A stretch of 64,000 nt of DNA, from the NCBI GenBank assembly GCA_003439945.1, contig QVRM01006574.1, positions 1 to 64,000 of the forward strand. Direction: 5' to 3'. The notes beneath the pieces were generated by a model. It was not told where the DNA came from and did not search any database. It saw only the letters and a list, made by a program, of their open reading frames with translations. A program made the translations under genes and the position numbers. Position 1 is the stretch's first letter. Every line of letters begins with the position of its first letter. The DNA is from Dermanyssus gallinae (taxonomy: Eukaryota; Arthropoda; Arachnida; Mesostigmata; Dermanyssidae). Positions 1 through 11,729 of this stretch are shown here, piece after piece.

Positions 1-317
1 ACGGTCCGAAGAACGGTCAGCGGTTGACGGCTAAACCGTCGTGTTCGACAAAACTAACCTCTATGATGGTGACTCAAATTAGCAGCTATCGAACTGCAGC
101 TTTGAACCTGCCGACTCTGGTGTCGCGACCACCATCCATTTGTGACTAATCAGCAGGTTAGACTGACCTTGATCTTCGAACGAACAGGATTTGTGGCCAG
201 GACGTGTTCAAAGAGCAATAGGGAAGAGAGGTTGTAGCACGGGCCCATGGGTGACACGAAGAGCAGCAGCAGCAATATAAGCACCCACAATGACGATTTG
301 AAGCTACAGCAACCACA
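1..317. other. Unassigned DNA
   Basis: No gene, RNA or repeat could be supported here. The open frames on the minus strand are leucine/tyrosine-rich translations of the adjoining (AAT)n tract. Confidence 0.5.
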
Positions 318-362
318 CAACAATAATAATAATAATAATAATAATGATAATAAAAAAATAAT
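318..362. repeat. (AAT)n microsatellite
   Basis: An imperfect AAT/ATA trinucleotide run lies directly before the truncated R4/Dong-like element. This is the same arrangement seen at 20.5, 38.1 and 40.8 kb. Confidence 0.85.
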
Positions 363-822
363 AACACACCGCGGTTTCCTATTTACACCACAGCTCCGTT
401 GAGCCGGGGCGGGTAGCAAAGCAAGCGGACGCCAGAAAACGGGTTAAATATGCCGGACTGGAAACAAGCTATATTTTTGTGCCTATTGCCATGGAGACAC
501 TAGGACCAATCAGCAAGGGAACCGAAGCATTTCTCCAAGATTTAAGTAAGCGAATTCAGGAGGTTGTGTTTCAGCGAGTTCAGGAGGTCTGGGTTTCGAA
601 CCCGGTCCTCCCGAATGCAAGGCAAAGGCTTTGCCACTAAGCCACAACGACCGAAGAGAGGGTCAATTCTTGAGGCAAGCGTTGTCCTTGGCCGTTTGCA
701 GAGGGAACGCGGCATCTATTTTAGGCGCCATTGAGTGAAGTAATTATTTAAAAAACTTTGCAATAATACGTTCAGACCTCACAACTGTAACATTGTTTAA
801 CATGTAATAAATATCAACAATA
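363..822 (+). mobile_element. R4/Dong-like retrotransposon, 3'-terminal fragment (copy A)
   Basis: The sequence from about 370 aligns with the end of the intact element at 38-40.7 kb and, more closely, with the fragments at 20.7 and 40.9 kb. It covers the last roughly 80 codons, through the segments reading FVPIAMETLG and RREGQFLRQALSLAVCRGN, followed by the 3' UTR with the shared TTCAGACCTCACAA box and an A/T-rich tail. It is truncated at its 5' end exactly at an (AAT)n run. A tRNA-like sequence interrupts the reading frame at about 577-648, so this copy cannot be coding. It belongs to a different subfamily from the 38-44 kb elements because its C-terminal residues differ. Confidence 0.85.
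585..647 (-). pseudogene. tRNA-like pseudogene or tRNA-derived SINE head
   Basis: Read on the minus strand, this stretch has a perfect pol III A box (TGGCTTAGTGG, 644-634) and a perfect B box (GGTTCGAAACC, 602-592). It has a clean 4-bp D stem (GGCT/AGCC) and a T arm with one mismatch. The anticodon stem pairs poorly and the flanks do not form an acceptor stem, because they are R4/Dong-like sequence. A working tRNA is therefore unlikely. It sits inside the 3' fragment of a retrotransposon, and 16 bp of that element are nearly repeated on both sides of a short spacer next to the insertion. Confidence 0.5.
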
Positions 823-1404
823 ATAATGATGACTACAACAAAACTACTACTACAAAAAGTACAACATTGGCTTGCATTACTAGCAGGTCACCAATAGCAA
901 CACACCGCCATAAGGACACACCGCCGCCAACAACATGTGTAACGCACTGTTATAACGACAGCGATGACATCAACGGTGTCCAGCGCACTCAGTCAGTCAT
1001 CTGTCATCTGTCATTGAAACGAAAAGAAACGCGAGGATTTTTTTGTGACGCTGCATAATCAGGGGATCGTCAAACGGCTTCAAACCGCCGCCGGTACGGA
1101 CGCGTCGATTGGCGTCACTTTTGTACGCGATACTGCACAACTATTTGTTCTTCTTTTACCTGTGGGCGGTCGGTAACATCTCGAGTAGCTAGATAGTATA
1201 ATAGTATCTATCTAGTAGCAAACTCCGACACATCGATAACTTCTCTCATCTTACGGACTCATACGATATGTTTACTTTCACGTATTGAGAAAGCTTGATG
1301 ACCAAATTTGACAACTGGATTTGATACTGCAAGGCCGTGTGCAGAAGCAAGCAAGCAACTACGACGAGGCCGTCTATATATATTTATATATAAATATATA
1401 TATA
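823..1404. other. Unassigned DNA
   Basis: No coding or RNA feature could be supported. The stretch ends in a short (TA)n run that served as target for the mariner at 1405. Confidence 0.5.
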
Positions 1405-2722
1405 CGAGGTGTGTTCAAAAAGTATCGCGACTTTTGAATTTTCGCGGGTTACGTATATTCGAATTTTGTTTTTTTTTTGCCGTTATGTTGGTACTCATGT
1501 CTCTCACTTATGCCGACAAGCTCGGCCATTTTGAATGTTCACCTTATTGTTGACAGCTGCTTTGCTTGCACGTGTTTTGGATCGTCTTCGATTTTTACCT
1601 ATTCAAAAAATGGATCAAAGAACCTGTATCAAATTTTGTGTGAAAAAACGAAATTAAGTGCGCGGATGCATTCCGAATGTTGACTGTGGCATACGGAGAA
1701 GCTACCTTGGACCGAAGCAACGTTTATCGGTGGTACAAAATGTTCTCAGAAAGCCGAGAAGATGTGAACGACGAAGAGCGTGCCGGACGCCCGAGCACTT
1801 CAACAACAGACGAAAAAATTAATGAAGTGGAGAAAATGGTATTGGCCAATCGTCGAATCACCGTTAGAGAAGTTGCTGAGGACCTAAATATCGATTGGCT
1901 CGTGCCATTCGTTTTTATCAATGATTTGGGCATGAGACGGGTCGCCGCGAAATTCGTACCAAAATTGCTCAATTGCGACCAAAAACAGCATCGCATGAAC
2001 ATTGCTAATGAGATGTTGGACTCTGTCCGCGACGACCCAAATTTGCTCCAGAGGGTCATAACTGGTGACGAATCGTGGGTTTATGATTATGACGTGGAAA
2101 TCAAAGCTCAATCATCTCAATGGAAGCTGCCGCACGAACCAAGACCGAAAAAAGCGCGCCAAGTTCGGTCGAATGTGAAAGTTTTGCTGACAGTTTTCTT
2201 CGATTGCAGGGGCGTGGTGCATCACGAGTTCTTGCCACAGGGTAGAACGGTCAATAAGGAATATTACCTGCAAGTTATGCGCAATTTGCGCGAAGCAATC
2301 CGCCAGAAACGCCCGGATTTGTGGAAGAACAAAAATTGGCTTTTGAACCACGATAACGCCCCTGCTCACACATCGTTGCTTGTGCGCGAGTTTTTGGCCA
2401 AAAACAACACACTAATGATGCCGCAGCCACCGTATTCCCCAGATATGGCCCCCTGTGACTTTTTCTTGTTCCCTAAACTGAAGAGGCCCATGAAAGGACG
2501 ACGTTACGCTACGCTTGACGAGATAAAGACGGCATCGAAGGAGGAGCTGAACAAGATAAAAAAAATGGTTTTTTGAAGTGCTTCGAAGATTGGAAAAACC
2601 GTTGGCACAAGTGTATAATATCTCATGGGGATTACTTTGAAGGGGACAAAATAGATATTCATGAATAAATGAATATTTTTTGAAAAAACACAAACGTCGC
2701 GATACTTTTTGAACACACCTCG
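1405..2722 (+). mobile_element. Mariner transposon, nearly complete
   Basis: The element is 1,318 bp, the normal mariner size. It has terminal inverted repeats of at least 27 bp that match perfectly (1405-1431 begins CGAGGTGTGTTCAAAAAG; 2696-2722 is its reverse complement). A TA dinucleotide lies on each side (1403-1404, 2723-2724), as expected for the mariner TA target duplication. It encodes one transposase on the plus strand. It is inserted within a (TA)n microsatellite. Confidence 0.95.
1610..2668 (+). pseudogene. Mariner transposase, two frameshifts
   Basis: This would be the DDE/D transposase that cuts at the inverted repeats and inserts at TA. The start at 1610 gives MDQRTCIKFCVKK, after which the frame shifts at an A run near 1645. 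The main open segment (1677-2576) carries the helix-turn-helix region and all three catalytic aspartates: TGDESWVYDYD, HDNAPAH and SPDMAPCDFF. The second and third are separated by 34 residues, so it is DD34D. A second frameshift in a T run near 2570 separates the normal C-terminus, which ends at 2668 in another frame. A short stretch after EDLNI (near 1890-1905) also departs from the usual family pattern. The catalytic residues are intact, so inactivation looks recent. Confidence 0.92.
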
Positions 2723-2726
2723 TATA

Positions 2727-2765
<39 letters not shown>
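2723..2765. repeat. (TA)n microsatellite
   Basis: An alternating TA run continues directly from the right TA of the mariner target duplication. Confidence 0.9.
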
Positions 2766-2767
<2 letters not shown>

Positions 2768-5066
2768 TTACAGCAACGCGCCTGGCAAAATGCTAGCGCC
2801 ATTCTGTGAGAGGAGGCCATCATACCTTGATCATAATCGAGTAATTTTCACCGCAGTCCGATCAAACGTGTCTGCAAGTCCCTAGTAAAGTTAAACTATT
2901 TTTAGCAAGTATGTTTTTGGCAAATATGATTACGTATAATTATATAAAGTTCGTATTCTAAATTCGAAGACATGTGGAGCTAATTTAGCATACAACGTTA
3001 ATGATTGACTATATACTAAGATTTTAAAGATTAAAGGCCATTTAAATTTGATATTTGAAAAAACGACCAAGATAACGTATAAATCCCGTTCGGGATATTG
3101 GTCGTTGCCAATGTAACACGTATATATATATATATATATCCGAGGAGCTAGATGACGCTTGTCGGAGTTTTTTTGGAAACTTTCCGAGCCATCGTTTTCG
3201 CCGTTACGTTCGAATCACGACCTCAATCAGATTTGAATTTGCGGCCGCGCCAGACAGCAGCGCATTGCCGATTCCATCACTGGCGAAATGCACTTGGAAA
3301 GCTAATATGTTTAACAGGATATAGTCCGAGGGCATAATAGAGGGATTCTATGGGCTTCAGACCTTAACGAATAGTGCACGTGCATATATGAATGCCCTGA
3401 CTTTATCATGTGATTAGTATGTTTAAGGTATCTAGAGATATGATAAACAATTATGTAAGACAAAATCGAATATGCAAGATAAACAACCACCTAAACGAGA
3501 TAGAAACATTTACCTTGAGCACAATACTATTGATTATTATGCATATCCAATAATCTTAACTCTGTGTTTATTTCAAATTTTGAAGCAGCCTTAGAAAGCA
3601 GTGCTTTTCTTGCCGTCTGTCTGCCGACTTATATTGAACAGTTACAAAAAGTAACTAGACAAAACATTATACATTTATGAATTATTATTTATTTTGAGGG
3701 TTAGAGGGAAATATGATTAGCTAACTGCACTGCCGATCGTATCGAACAAAACCAGCCGATATGTCACACGAGCCAGGCCTATCGACGCAGCCCCCAGTGA
3801 TGGTATCGTGAAGAAGACGTGCTCTGCAGACTGCGCCTAATCATAGAGGACAGTATCAGGACGATGGTTATTTAGACAAAGGTGTTGGAATCCGCACTGC
3901 CAATCGTCACAATGCATTGCACAATGCTGGAGAAGGCTCAGCCACAAACGAGCTCAGTGGAATCTAACTCGCTGGCCGAGTCAATCTAGCTAGCTTTCCG
4001 TGGCAATCCTAGATACACTGCGGCACGCTCGTTGTCTCCTGCATCATCACTGGCACCACGGAGTCGGCCGGAGCCAGCAGGGCAGCACAGAAGGCATCTC
4101 AACTCAGTTTAAACCAGAAGCTTTTCGAGAGAGGGTTCAAATTCTAGTCCGCAATTTGGGCTGTAGAACCTATTATTCTCAGGGGCTTCTAAGGATATCA
4201 CACACTTGCACAGTAAGATGAACGACGGGGCAGGCCAAGTAGGGGAGAGGTGTTCAGTGCTAGGACGAGAGCAGATATTGGGGAAATGAGAAAAGGAATC
4301 ATAGTAGAAAACCTTGCAGCGGAGCGTCAAATTGGGGGAGGGGGTGAAATTGTGCTTATTTAAAACTGGCAGTTGTAGAGTAGTTCACTAAAAGCATGAA
4401 ACGTTCTGGGATCTTCTTAAGCGGAGTTGTGGAAGCGTTTCTAACCAGGGGGGGGGTCAAATAGAGTTCTATAAGCGCAAACCTGTAAATAAGATAAAAT
4501 GTGCAATGGTTCCGCATCAAGAATGCATGGTTGCAATGATTGCCTTGATTCAACGATCGATGTAAAGCAGCGAAACATGCCAACAGATTTGCCCGAAAAA
4601 TATATTCCACTAATTCCGGTAATAAGGCCGTTTGCGATAACGTGAAAAAAGCCGGGAGTGGGAGCTGCTGCAAGATGCAGAGGACCACTAATCTCACAGG
4701 CAAAAACAGAAAAAACGGCAGTGCCTATGAACGACTGATTAGTCACTTTGCTAGTGTGCCACGGGGAGCTGACAGTACCGCGAAATAAATACTATTACAC
4801 AACGGACTTTGGGACAAAGACTCCGCACAGAATCCGCACAGGAATGAGTAGCTCGTGCAGTCTCATTTGAATACGTTGCGTGTACTCAATAATGCACCGT
4901 GTACACAAATACTTACTGATGAGTACGTGACCAACTAAATCGCAATGTTCCAGAATGTAGAGTCAGATCAGAGTCCGATTCGAGCAAACACATCGGTAAT
5001 TGGCAGAACTATAAACGCATATGTATTTCTTGGTTATACGTTTATTACCAGAGCAATCAAGTGCTG

Positions 5067-5069
<3 letters not shown>
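2766..5069. other. Unassigned DNA
   Basis: No gene recognised. A short (TA)n run lies at 3119-3139. The open frames are short and show no family motif. Confidence 0.45.
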
Positions 5070-5160
<91 letters not shown>

Positions 5161-5166
5161 TATATA
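5070..5166. repeat. (TA)n microsatellite
   Basis: About 95 bp of nearly pure TA dinucleotide, which gives spurious YIYI-type reading frames. Confidence 0.95.
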
Positions 5167-6279
5167 TTTAAATATTAACATGCATGTACGCATATAAAAC
5201 GATATCAGCCGCTCAATTAGCAGTAGCTTGATTGATAAACGTCATCACCGCACGTCACACGGTCATCTGGGCGCAATTTGACTCAGCGTAATTAGGCGGG
5301 TTAATCGTTACAATACGTCTCATCGTACAATATAATTCGTCGCTGATAGACGTAGGTTTGTCTCCTGTACGCTAGTGTTCGATAAACGACAGCAGAATCG
5401 TGCACAGTTGCTACACTAATTATATGGCCGCCAGGAGGATCGTTTTGCTCTCTTGGACGCGTTTGCGTTATATGCATACATTTGGCATCCAGGTGGCATC
5501 CAGAATCGGTGATGTTTCCAGGAAATCGTATCGTTTTCTGTGACGCGTAAATGCGCCGCCAGCGGGCTTAACGGCCAAACTGCGGCTATGCGTCTAGATT
5601 CGATTGCTCGGTTGGCTCACCTGATCTACTCGTGCGGCCACAATTCGACTCAACTGACCTGCTGAGGGCCCAATGCATGGATGAATGAGCCGAGCATAGA
5701 AACAAACGCATTCAGCGGCATTATCAACAAGGCCATATCAAATCCGGCGATCCAATGATTACCTATATTGCCTCCACGTTACCTCCACAAAATGTGGCTC
5801 GTGTGGCTAATGCGTGCTAAAATGTTGGTAATGCGTGCTTAAATGTGGCTAATACGTGCTTTTGCACGAGAACATCAATCAGACAATCGCGCCGTAACCA
5901 TGTCGGTTGGAGACGATAGCACACCGGAGCATAAACGGGTACACTTTATGACTGCTTGTTTAGAGTCCCCCTATTCCCAACAGCACGTCTCACGTAGGGT
6001 TCGTTTATTGATAGGCCTGAGGAAAGCATGCCTACCTTTATTCAGAGCATAGTTAGCACATTTAACAACTATTTTATTTTAACTATTTTATTTAACAAAC
6101 ACGCATGGATCAGAATGGAACCAGCAAAAACGTAGTAGTGTATATACCCAAAGCCAGAAGACCGCCATTGCATTGCATGAATCATGTAGGGACGAGATTG
6201 ACGGCAATGCAGCTCGTTAGAGTCAACTCGAACTAGTTGCTCGTCCCACTGCACTCACTGATCGTTTGGAGTTGTACTT

Positions 6280-6342
<63 letters not shown>

Positions 6343-7055
6343 TGTTCGATATATGAATGTGCTATGAATGTTCTATGTGTTCGGGCTGCATCACCGCCTA
6401 CCGCCCACCGACCACTGTGTGCACGCTGTTATGCTTCTGGACATTCTGGAGAGTCCTCCGACGGAGTACACCTGTCATCATACCGAGAGAGAGAGAGTCG
6501 CCAGATGTCGCCGAATGAACAACTTTGAATTCCAAACTAGGCTGCCGCTGCTGCCTCTCATCTCGCTGTCATCAGCCGTTGTCAGACGTTCGCAGACGCA
6601 GCCAACGTCGCGTCCCCTACGATGACGTCGTTGAAGTTAAATCAACACGCGCCCTGCGTTACCGAGAAGAGCTGCTTCAAGGAGGAGCGCAATCGTGTCC
6701 ATCTTGGCATCACGGCTGGCCCACGCAACATGATGATGTTGTTTGTATTCTTGCGAATACAACATCACCCTAGACGCTGCTCCAATTGCGGCGTCCACAA
6801 ATGGCTCTACGTACAAACGTACTCGGCGACGACGACGACGACGACGATGGCGGCGATCAGGTTGACAGAGAGATAGATAGATGACACGGTCGCCACCGCG
6901 ACGTCGGCTGAACGACGTCACTAAATAGAAATTCCTCGGAGGTGGCATTCTTTGCGTGAGAGCTAACGAGCGCATAGAAAAACAGACAGGGTGACAGACG
7001 GATTAGACCACTGTACTAGAGTTCTATGTCGCTGCTGACACACCTACGTGCTGAA

Positions 7056-7056
<1 letters not shown>
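5167..7056. other. Unassigned DNA with microsatellites
   Basis: No gene could be supported. A (TA)n tract fills 6282-6339 and a short (GAC/ACG)n run lies near 6826-6848. Confidence 0.45.
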
Positions 7057-7086
<30 letters not shown>

Positions 7087-7240
7087 TTATTAATATATAA
7101 ATAGATGTGCATATGCATACATACGCGAAACTAGCTATATTTCTAGTAAACATAATGAAATCTGACCGGCAGGGTTTCACGCATATATAGTGTCGCGTGG
7201 GCGTCGACAATTTGGGGTATCAATTAGGACGGCGACAATC

Positions 7241-7463
7241 ACAGCAGCAACAACAACAACAACAACAACAGCGTCTACGGGCTGGACTGCTCCACTGGCG
7301 AGTTTCTAAGAAACGGCTACGTGGCGGCACGTTAAGGTCCCATCTAGTCCCCTACTTGGGTATCACCGCTCTTAGGGTGGTGAAGACAATGACTGCAAAA
7401 CAACAACAAAGCAACAACAACAATCACAACAATAATAACAACAACAACAACAACAACAACAAC
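7241..7463. repeat. Two (CAA)n tracts
   Basis: CAA/ACA trinucleotide runs lie at about 7241-7271 and 7408-7463. A shorter (GTT)n run follows near 7745-7770. Confidence 0.85.
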
Positions 7464-8253
7464 GTTGCCGCCGCAAGCCGGATCGTCACGATAAGACGAC
7501 TGAAGGCAGGTACAACTCCCTCACAGTGACCTCCAGTTGCCATTGGGCCTGGCGCGCCATATCTTGGCGTTTGCTCGAGCAAGGCTTGTGTTTACGCGGC
7601 AGAGGGTTTCAAAGATAAACGGTGTTAGAGGCGTACGTTTACAACCATCCAATGTGTGGAACAGGATTTTTTTAGACTTGCTCACAAATCCTCCCTTTTG
7701 TCGTAATTCCTTGGATTCCTCGAAGACGGTGGCCACTTATAGCTCTTGTTGTTGTTGTTGTTGTTGTTGAAGTCTTCTCGGCGACGCGGATTACGTCTGC
7801 TGCTGCTACAGCCAATTCTATTACTCTTACTACTCTTAGAAGCTGCTAATGCTTGTGGTGGCGTACCTGTTCTAATTTTGGTTGACAATGATCACTTTCG
7901 CTTCCGGATCCCCAGAGCCGTGCCATGGCTAGCAGCCAAACAGATCAGGACAGCTCCACTACTCCTCACGCCTGCGCATGTTCACAGCCACGCCGGATAC
8001 TCCATTCACGTCCCTAGATGTCTCACTATGCTATTCCAGAACGGCGTATTCAAACTGTAACCAGTTTAGTTGTTACAACGTTTCGTACCTTTTTATTTGA
8101 ACTTCACCCCCCCCCCCCCCCCAACCCTAGTATATGGATGGAGAAAGCCTGCGACAGGTATGTTGAAAAAACAGCGTTACTGCTACGATGGCACTACCCT
8201 ACCATTTTCGGTTGAGAAACCTAGCTCTCAGGGTTAAATTATTTTGTGCTACC

Positions 8254-8307
<54 letters not shown>

Positions 8308-9501
8308 TAAATTAAACTTTAAAAAGACTAAAATGTCGTTCCAGCGATTTAACATGTCGTGGCGTGCCGCGGCGAAAACGTTATTAGAGCCCTTTTCGGC
8401 AACCGTCGCGTTCCGCTACGCGCAGGAATAAGGCAATCTCTTGGTTTTTGTCAGAAGTGTTGGACAGTAAAGCGCTTCACAGCCTGCATTTATAGGGGCC
8501 GACGACACTTACCAGCAGTCGGCTATGGAAATCCGATGCTCCTCTAGGGCGGAATATGACGCAACCTGGGTCTGTTATTGCATGCTTTGCTTTGGCCAAG
8601 GCATACGCGTGAAGTCCCTGTAAACGCCTAGCTCAGTTTCTATTTTCCCGGGAGCAAGCTCCAGGCTTTTTGACTGAAGCCAAATGGAAAAGTCTGCCGA
8701 AGTTCTGTGCTGTCTGTGGTAGCTCTTCAGGATCCCTAGGGGGACTCACTAAGGCGAGAGCTTTGGCGTAGGCAACGCAACTAATGTCCGGAGAATAAAG
8801 GGGAGCAGAACTTGACCCGGGCGGGACGTAATACGTGTTAAAATCGTGGCTGGTTCTCCGCCCGGCAGGTATAAAGCAAGTACCCGGCGCAGGTATGATC
8901 AAACATATGTGCGAGGAATGTCTGTATCCGCCAGTTTCTCTAACTGGTAGGATGTTAATGATGTTTATGGTGCCCTTGAAAATAAATCGTGCGTACTGGA
9001 CGGCAAGGGAACTCCGCGGCGTACAGAGCTCGGCGATCCGCCTAACTCAGGGTCTTGGCTTCGCTGAATGTGAAGATCAAGGTACGTCTCCAAAAAAACA
9101 CATTCCCTCAAAAGGGGTTTAATGGCAAGGTCGAGTACTACTGAGCCTCCGCTGCCGTCTACCGTAAGCAAAAGGGCTAGTGTGCTCCGGAAATCTGCCA
9201 ACAGTTATGAAAGCTAGGTTTCTTTAGGTAAAGTCTAATTGCTCTCAGCAGTTCCAGCAGCAACGTTCCCGTGGAAGACGCGACTGTGTACTCTATACTA
9301 TATCAATCGTCTGCATAGCTACAAATATCGTCCAACTGCACAAGCGGGAGAAGTATAGCGCTCTACTCAATCGATGAGCTTCAAAACTCTATCAGGGAGT
9401 TTTCATTTAGTTAGCTTGTCGAGTCTTACGATCAACAGGAGAAGCCAGTATTTATTTGTAGATGGCCTCAACAAACCTACAAATTGTTAAGTATTTTGCT
9501 T

Positions 9502-9504
<3 letters not shown>
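7464..9504. other. Unassigned DNA
   Basis: No recognisable gene. The interval includes a poly-C run near 8107-8122. The open frames at 8633-9201 have no motif I can assign. Confidence 0.4.
8256..8308. repeat. (AAT)n microsatellite
   Basis: About 50 bp of AAT/ATA repeat. Unlike most other (AAT)n runs in the window, I see no R4/Dong-like tail beside it. Confidence 0.9.

Positions 9505-9562
<58 letters not shown>
9505..9562. repeat. (TA)n microsatellite
   Basis: About 58 bp of pure TA dinucleotide. Confidence 0.95.
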
Positions 9563-9564
<2 letters not shown>

Positions 9565-10102
9565 CATTAAATGCTAGTTTGTTATGGCATTGCCACAAGC
9601 TTACCAGAGACTGTAGAGGGACGCTGTTTCTCGGAAACACTGTACTATTCTACTGCGCGTCTTAAAATACGCTACGAAGAGTTGAGATACCTACGCGTAA
9701 AAAAGTTTTGTTAGAAACCATGAACATAACCCGTTTACCTCCCACTGACCATCGCATTACACAGTGCATGCACTTTAGCTGTATGCGTCCTTACTATCAA
9801 ATGTTCTAAAACATATTTGTACTCTGGAGAGTTTCGAAAGATGATCTGCCACACACTCCTTATCTCAGCCTCTGAGAGTGAACCTGAGAATAACACGAAT
9901 ATCCTTGTAAAAAACGCTTGTCTATGGGTATTTTGTTGGAGATATTGACGTACACTAGCCGGCACAGTGTTAATGCCTGACCACTTTAAAATCAGGATTA
10001 CGTGGTATTTTTTCACTTCCACCGTTTACTTTGTCTTTGACCGACCTGCGTTTTATGAAACTAACTACGCGTTTCTTGTTTCTTCTTTGTTCATGTATAT
10101 GT

Positions 10103-10140
<38 letters not shown>

Positions 10141-10576
10141 GTTCAAAGATGCAGATTTTGCAATGCTTAAGTTGTCGGTAAATAAAAATGGTTACAAAAT
10201 AAATCAAACACCGAGACAAAGGTCACACTCGGCAATATTTTAAAGAATGCTCTGCATTAGCGCATTACACAATACGTTATCACAATAAGTATCTTTATAA
10301 GGATTTCTATACAGCGTTTGTTACAATGCGGATCAATAAGTGAGGCAACACGCTCTCACATATACGCGCAGAAAAATTGATACACTCATACAGCATCTAC
10401 GTAGTACACCACGATATAAAGTAAAACACACTGAAAAATTAAAAACTAATTTAATCGGGGTTGTTCCCTTATACAAAGCACTAAAAATCCCTAATAATAT
10501 ATATATATATATATATATGCAAGCGTGCCTTCTGAGCACCAGAGAAGTCTTCCGGCACGCCAGCTCCGCGCCCGTA

Positions 10577-10617
<41 letters not shown>

Positions 10618-10732
10618 CGCCCTAAAATGCAAGAAAATGTACATTTGGCACTATTTTTGCTGGTTTGCTTACCCAGAAAAAAACCCTAAGTAGAATATAG
10701 GCAGTCCGTCATTATTAAAACTGAAGTTCTGT
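9563..10732. other. Unassigned DNA with (TA)n tracts
   Basis: (TA)n runs lie at about 10102-10134, 10497-10518 and 10576-10612. A 95-codon minus-strand frame at 9735-10022 has ordinary composition but no motif or context to support it. Confidence 0.4.
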
Positions 10733-11246
10733 TCAACTAAGCAACGCCTTTTTATCGCTAAACATTATTTCAAAAATTGTGAAACTTTTACTGCCGAAAT
10801 CCGCTAGTTGCGTGAAATTTTGGTTGACCACTTCATGTTGATGGCTTCGTAAACAAGCAAAATGGTTTCTGAACTGACGAAAATTACATGAGTTCCCTGA
10901 GAAGAAATTGCGTCCCGAACGTGATTCCAAAAAATGGGTTTCCAACAAAACGGTGCCACTTGCTACACATTACCTATAACTATCATATGACTGCACAAGG
11001 TATTTCCTTGTCATGTAATGACTCGTTTGGGCGACCAGAATTGGCCGTCTAGATCGTGCAATTTAGCGCCGTTGGACTTGTTTCTCTAGGTCTGTTAAAA
11101 TCAACATTGTACGCTATCAGACTTACGCCACATTGTAGCCATAGCCACAATTACGGTAAACATGTGATTGCACATTTCGTTAAAAAACGCAAACGTGCCA
11201 GCAAGGCACGTTCCCACTATGATCAACTAAAAATGTCAGTATTATA
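10733..11246 (+). pseudogene. Decayed Tc1/mariner-superfamily transposase
   Basis: The beginning reads TKQRLFIAKHYFKNCETFTA, which resembles the N-terminal DNA-binding region of a Tc1/mariner-type transposase. After a large internal deletion, the segment from 10934 reads GFQQNGATCYT, then DQNWPSRSCNLAPLDLFLW. These correspond to the second and third catalytic blocks of a family usually reading FQQDGA and WPPRSCDLTPLDYFLW. The second-block aspartate is asparagine here and several stops interrupt the frame. No inverted repeats were found. Confidence 0.6.
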
Positions 11247-11271
11247 AACAAATATTTACATTAGAATTTGA

Positions 11272-11307
<36 letters not shown>

Positions 11308-11385
11308 CCGCCTCGGTGAGGAGCATCTTGCACAGGTGGTCAACGTCCGAACTTGAGAATAGTATCTGTCACGTTCGTTAGGGTC

Positions 11386-11434
11386 CTTTTCAAACAGTAG
11401 CACTGGGCACCGTCCAGTGCTACTGCTTGAAAAG
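11386..11434. other. Near-perfect hairpin
   Basis: A 21-nt left arm (11386-11406) and a 21-nt right arm (11414-11434) are reverse complements with a single mismatch, around a 7-nt loop. Outside the arms, pairing falls off quickly. Confidence 0.75.
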
Positions 11435-11729
11435 CATCGACTGCACTTGGCAACAATGTATGCTTACACGTGTTCCCCGCGCATGCTACTCAAACGGCGT
11501 CATCAGTACAGATGCACCAGCCATTACTATTACGTAACGAAACGTGGCGGAGGTCATAAAAGTTATTGATAGATATTCGTCTTGTCGCGCATGGATATTA
11601 ATATCGTGTATAGCCCTGTCATCTGACGTATCTCCTATATATAGCGTCCGCTGTGATTAGACTATCTTTGTTTCTTTGTTTGAGAGCAATAGACACACAC
11701 ACGCACATAGACGAGCATCTCTAAAAAGG

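Noticed and set aside
585..647. A functional tRNA gene
   Set aside because: The A and B boxes are perfect but the anticodon stem is mispaired and there is no acceptor stem; it lies inside a retrotransposon fragment.
5070..5193. YIYIYI-type frames here and at many other places
   Set aside because: These are (TA)n microsatellites and not proteins.
8633..9201. Possible reverse transcriptase remnant
   Set aside because: Some segments look LINE-like, but I could not place two motifs in the right order on either strand.
9735..10022. A 95-codon minus-strand frame as a host gene
   Set aside because: Composition is normal but there is no start context, splice signal, motif or neighbour to support it.
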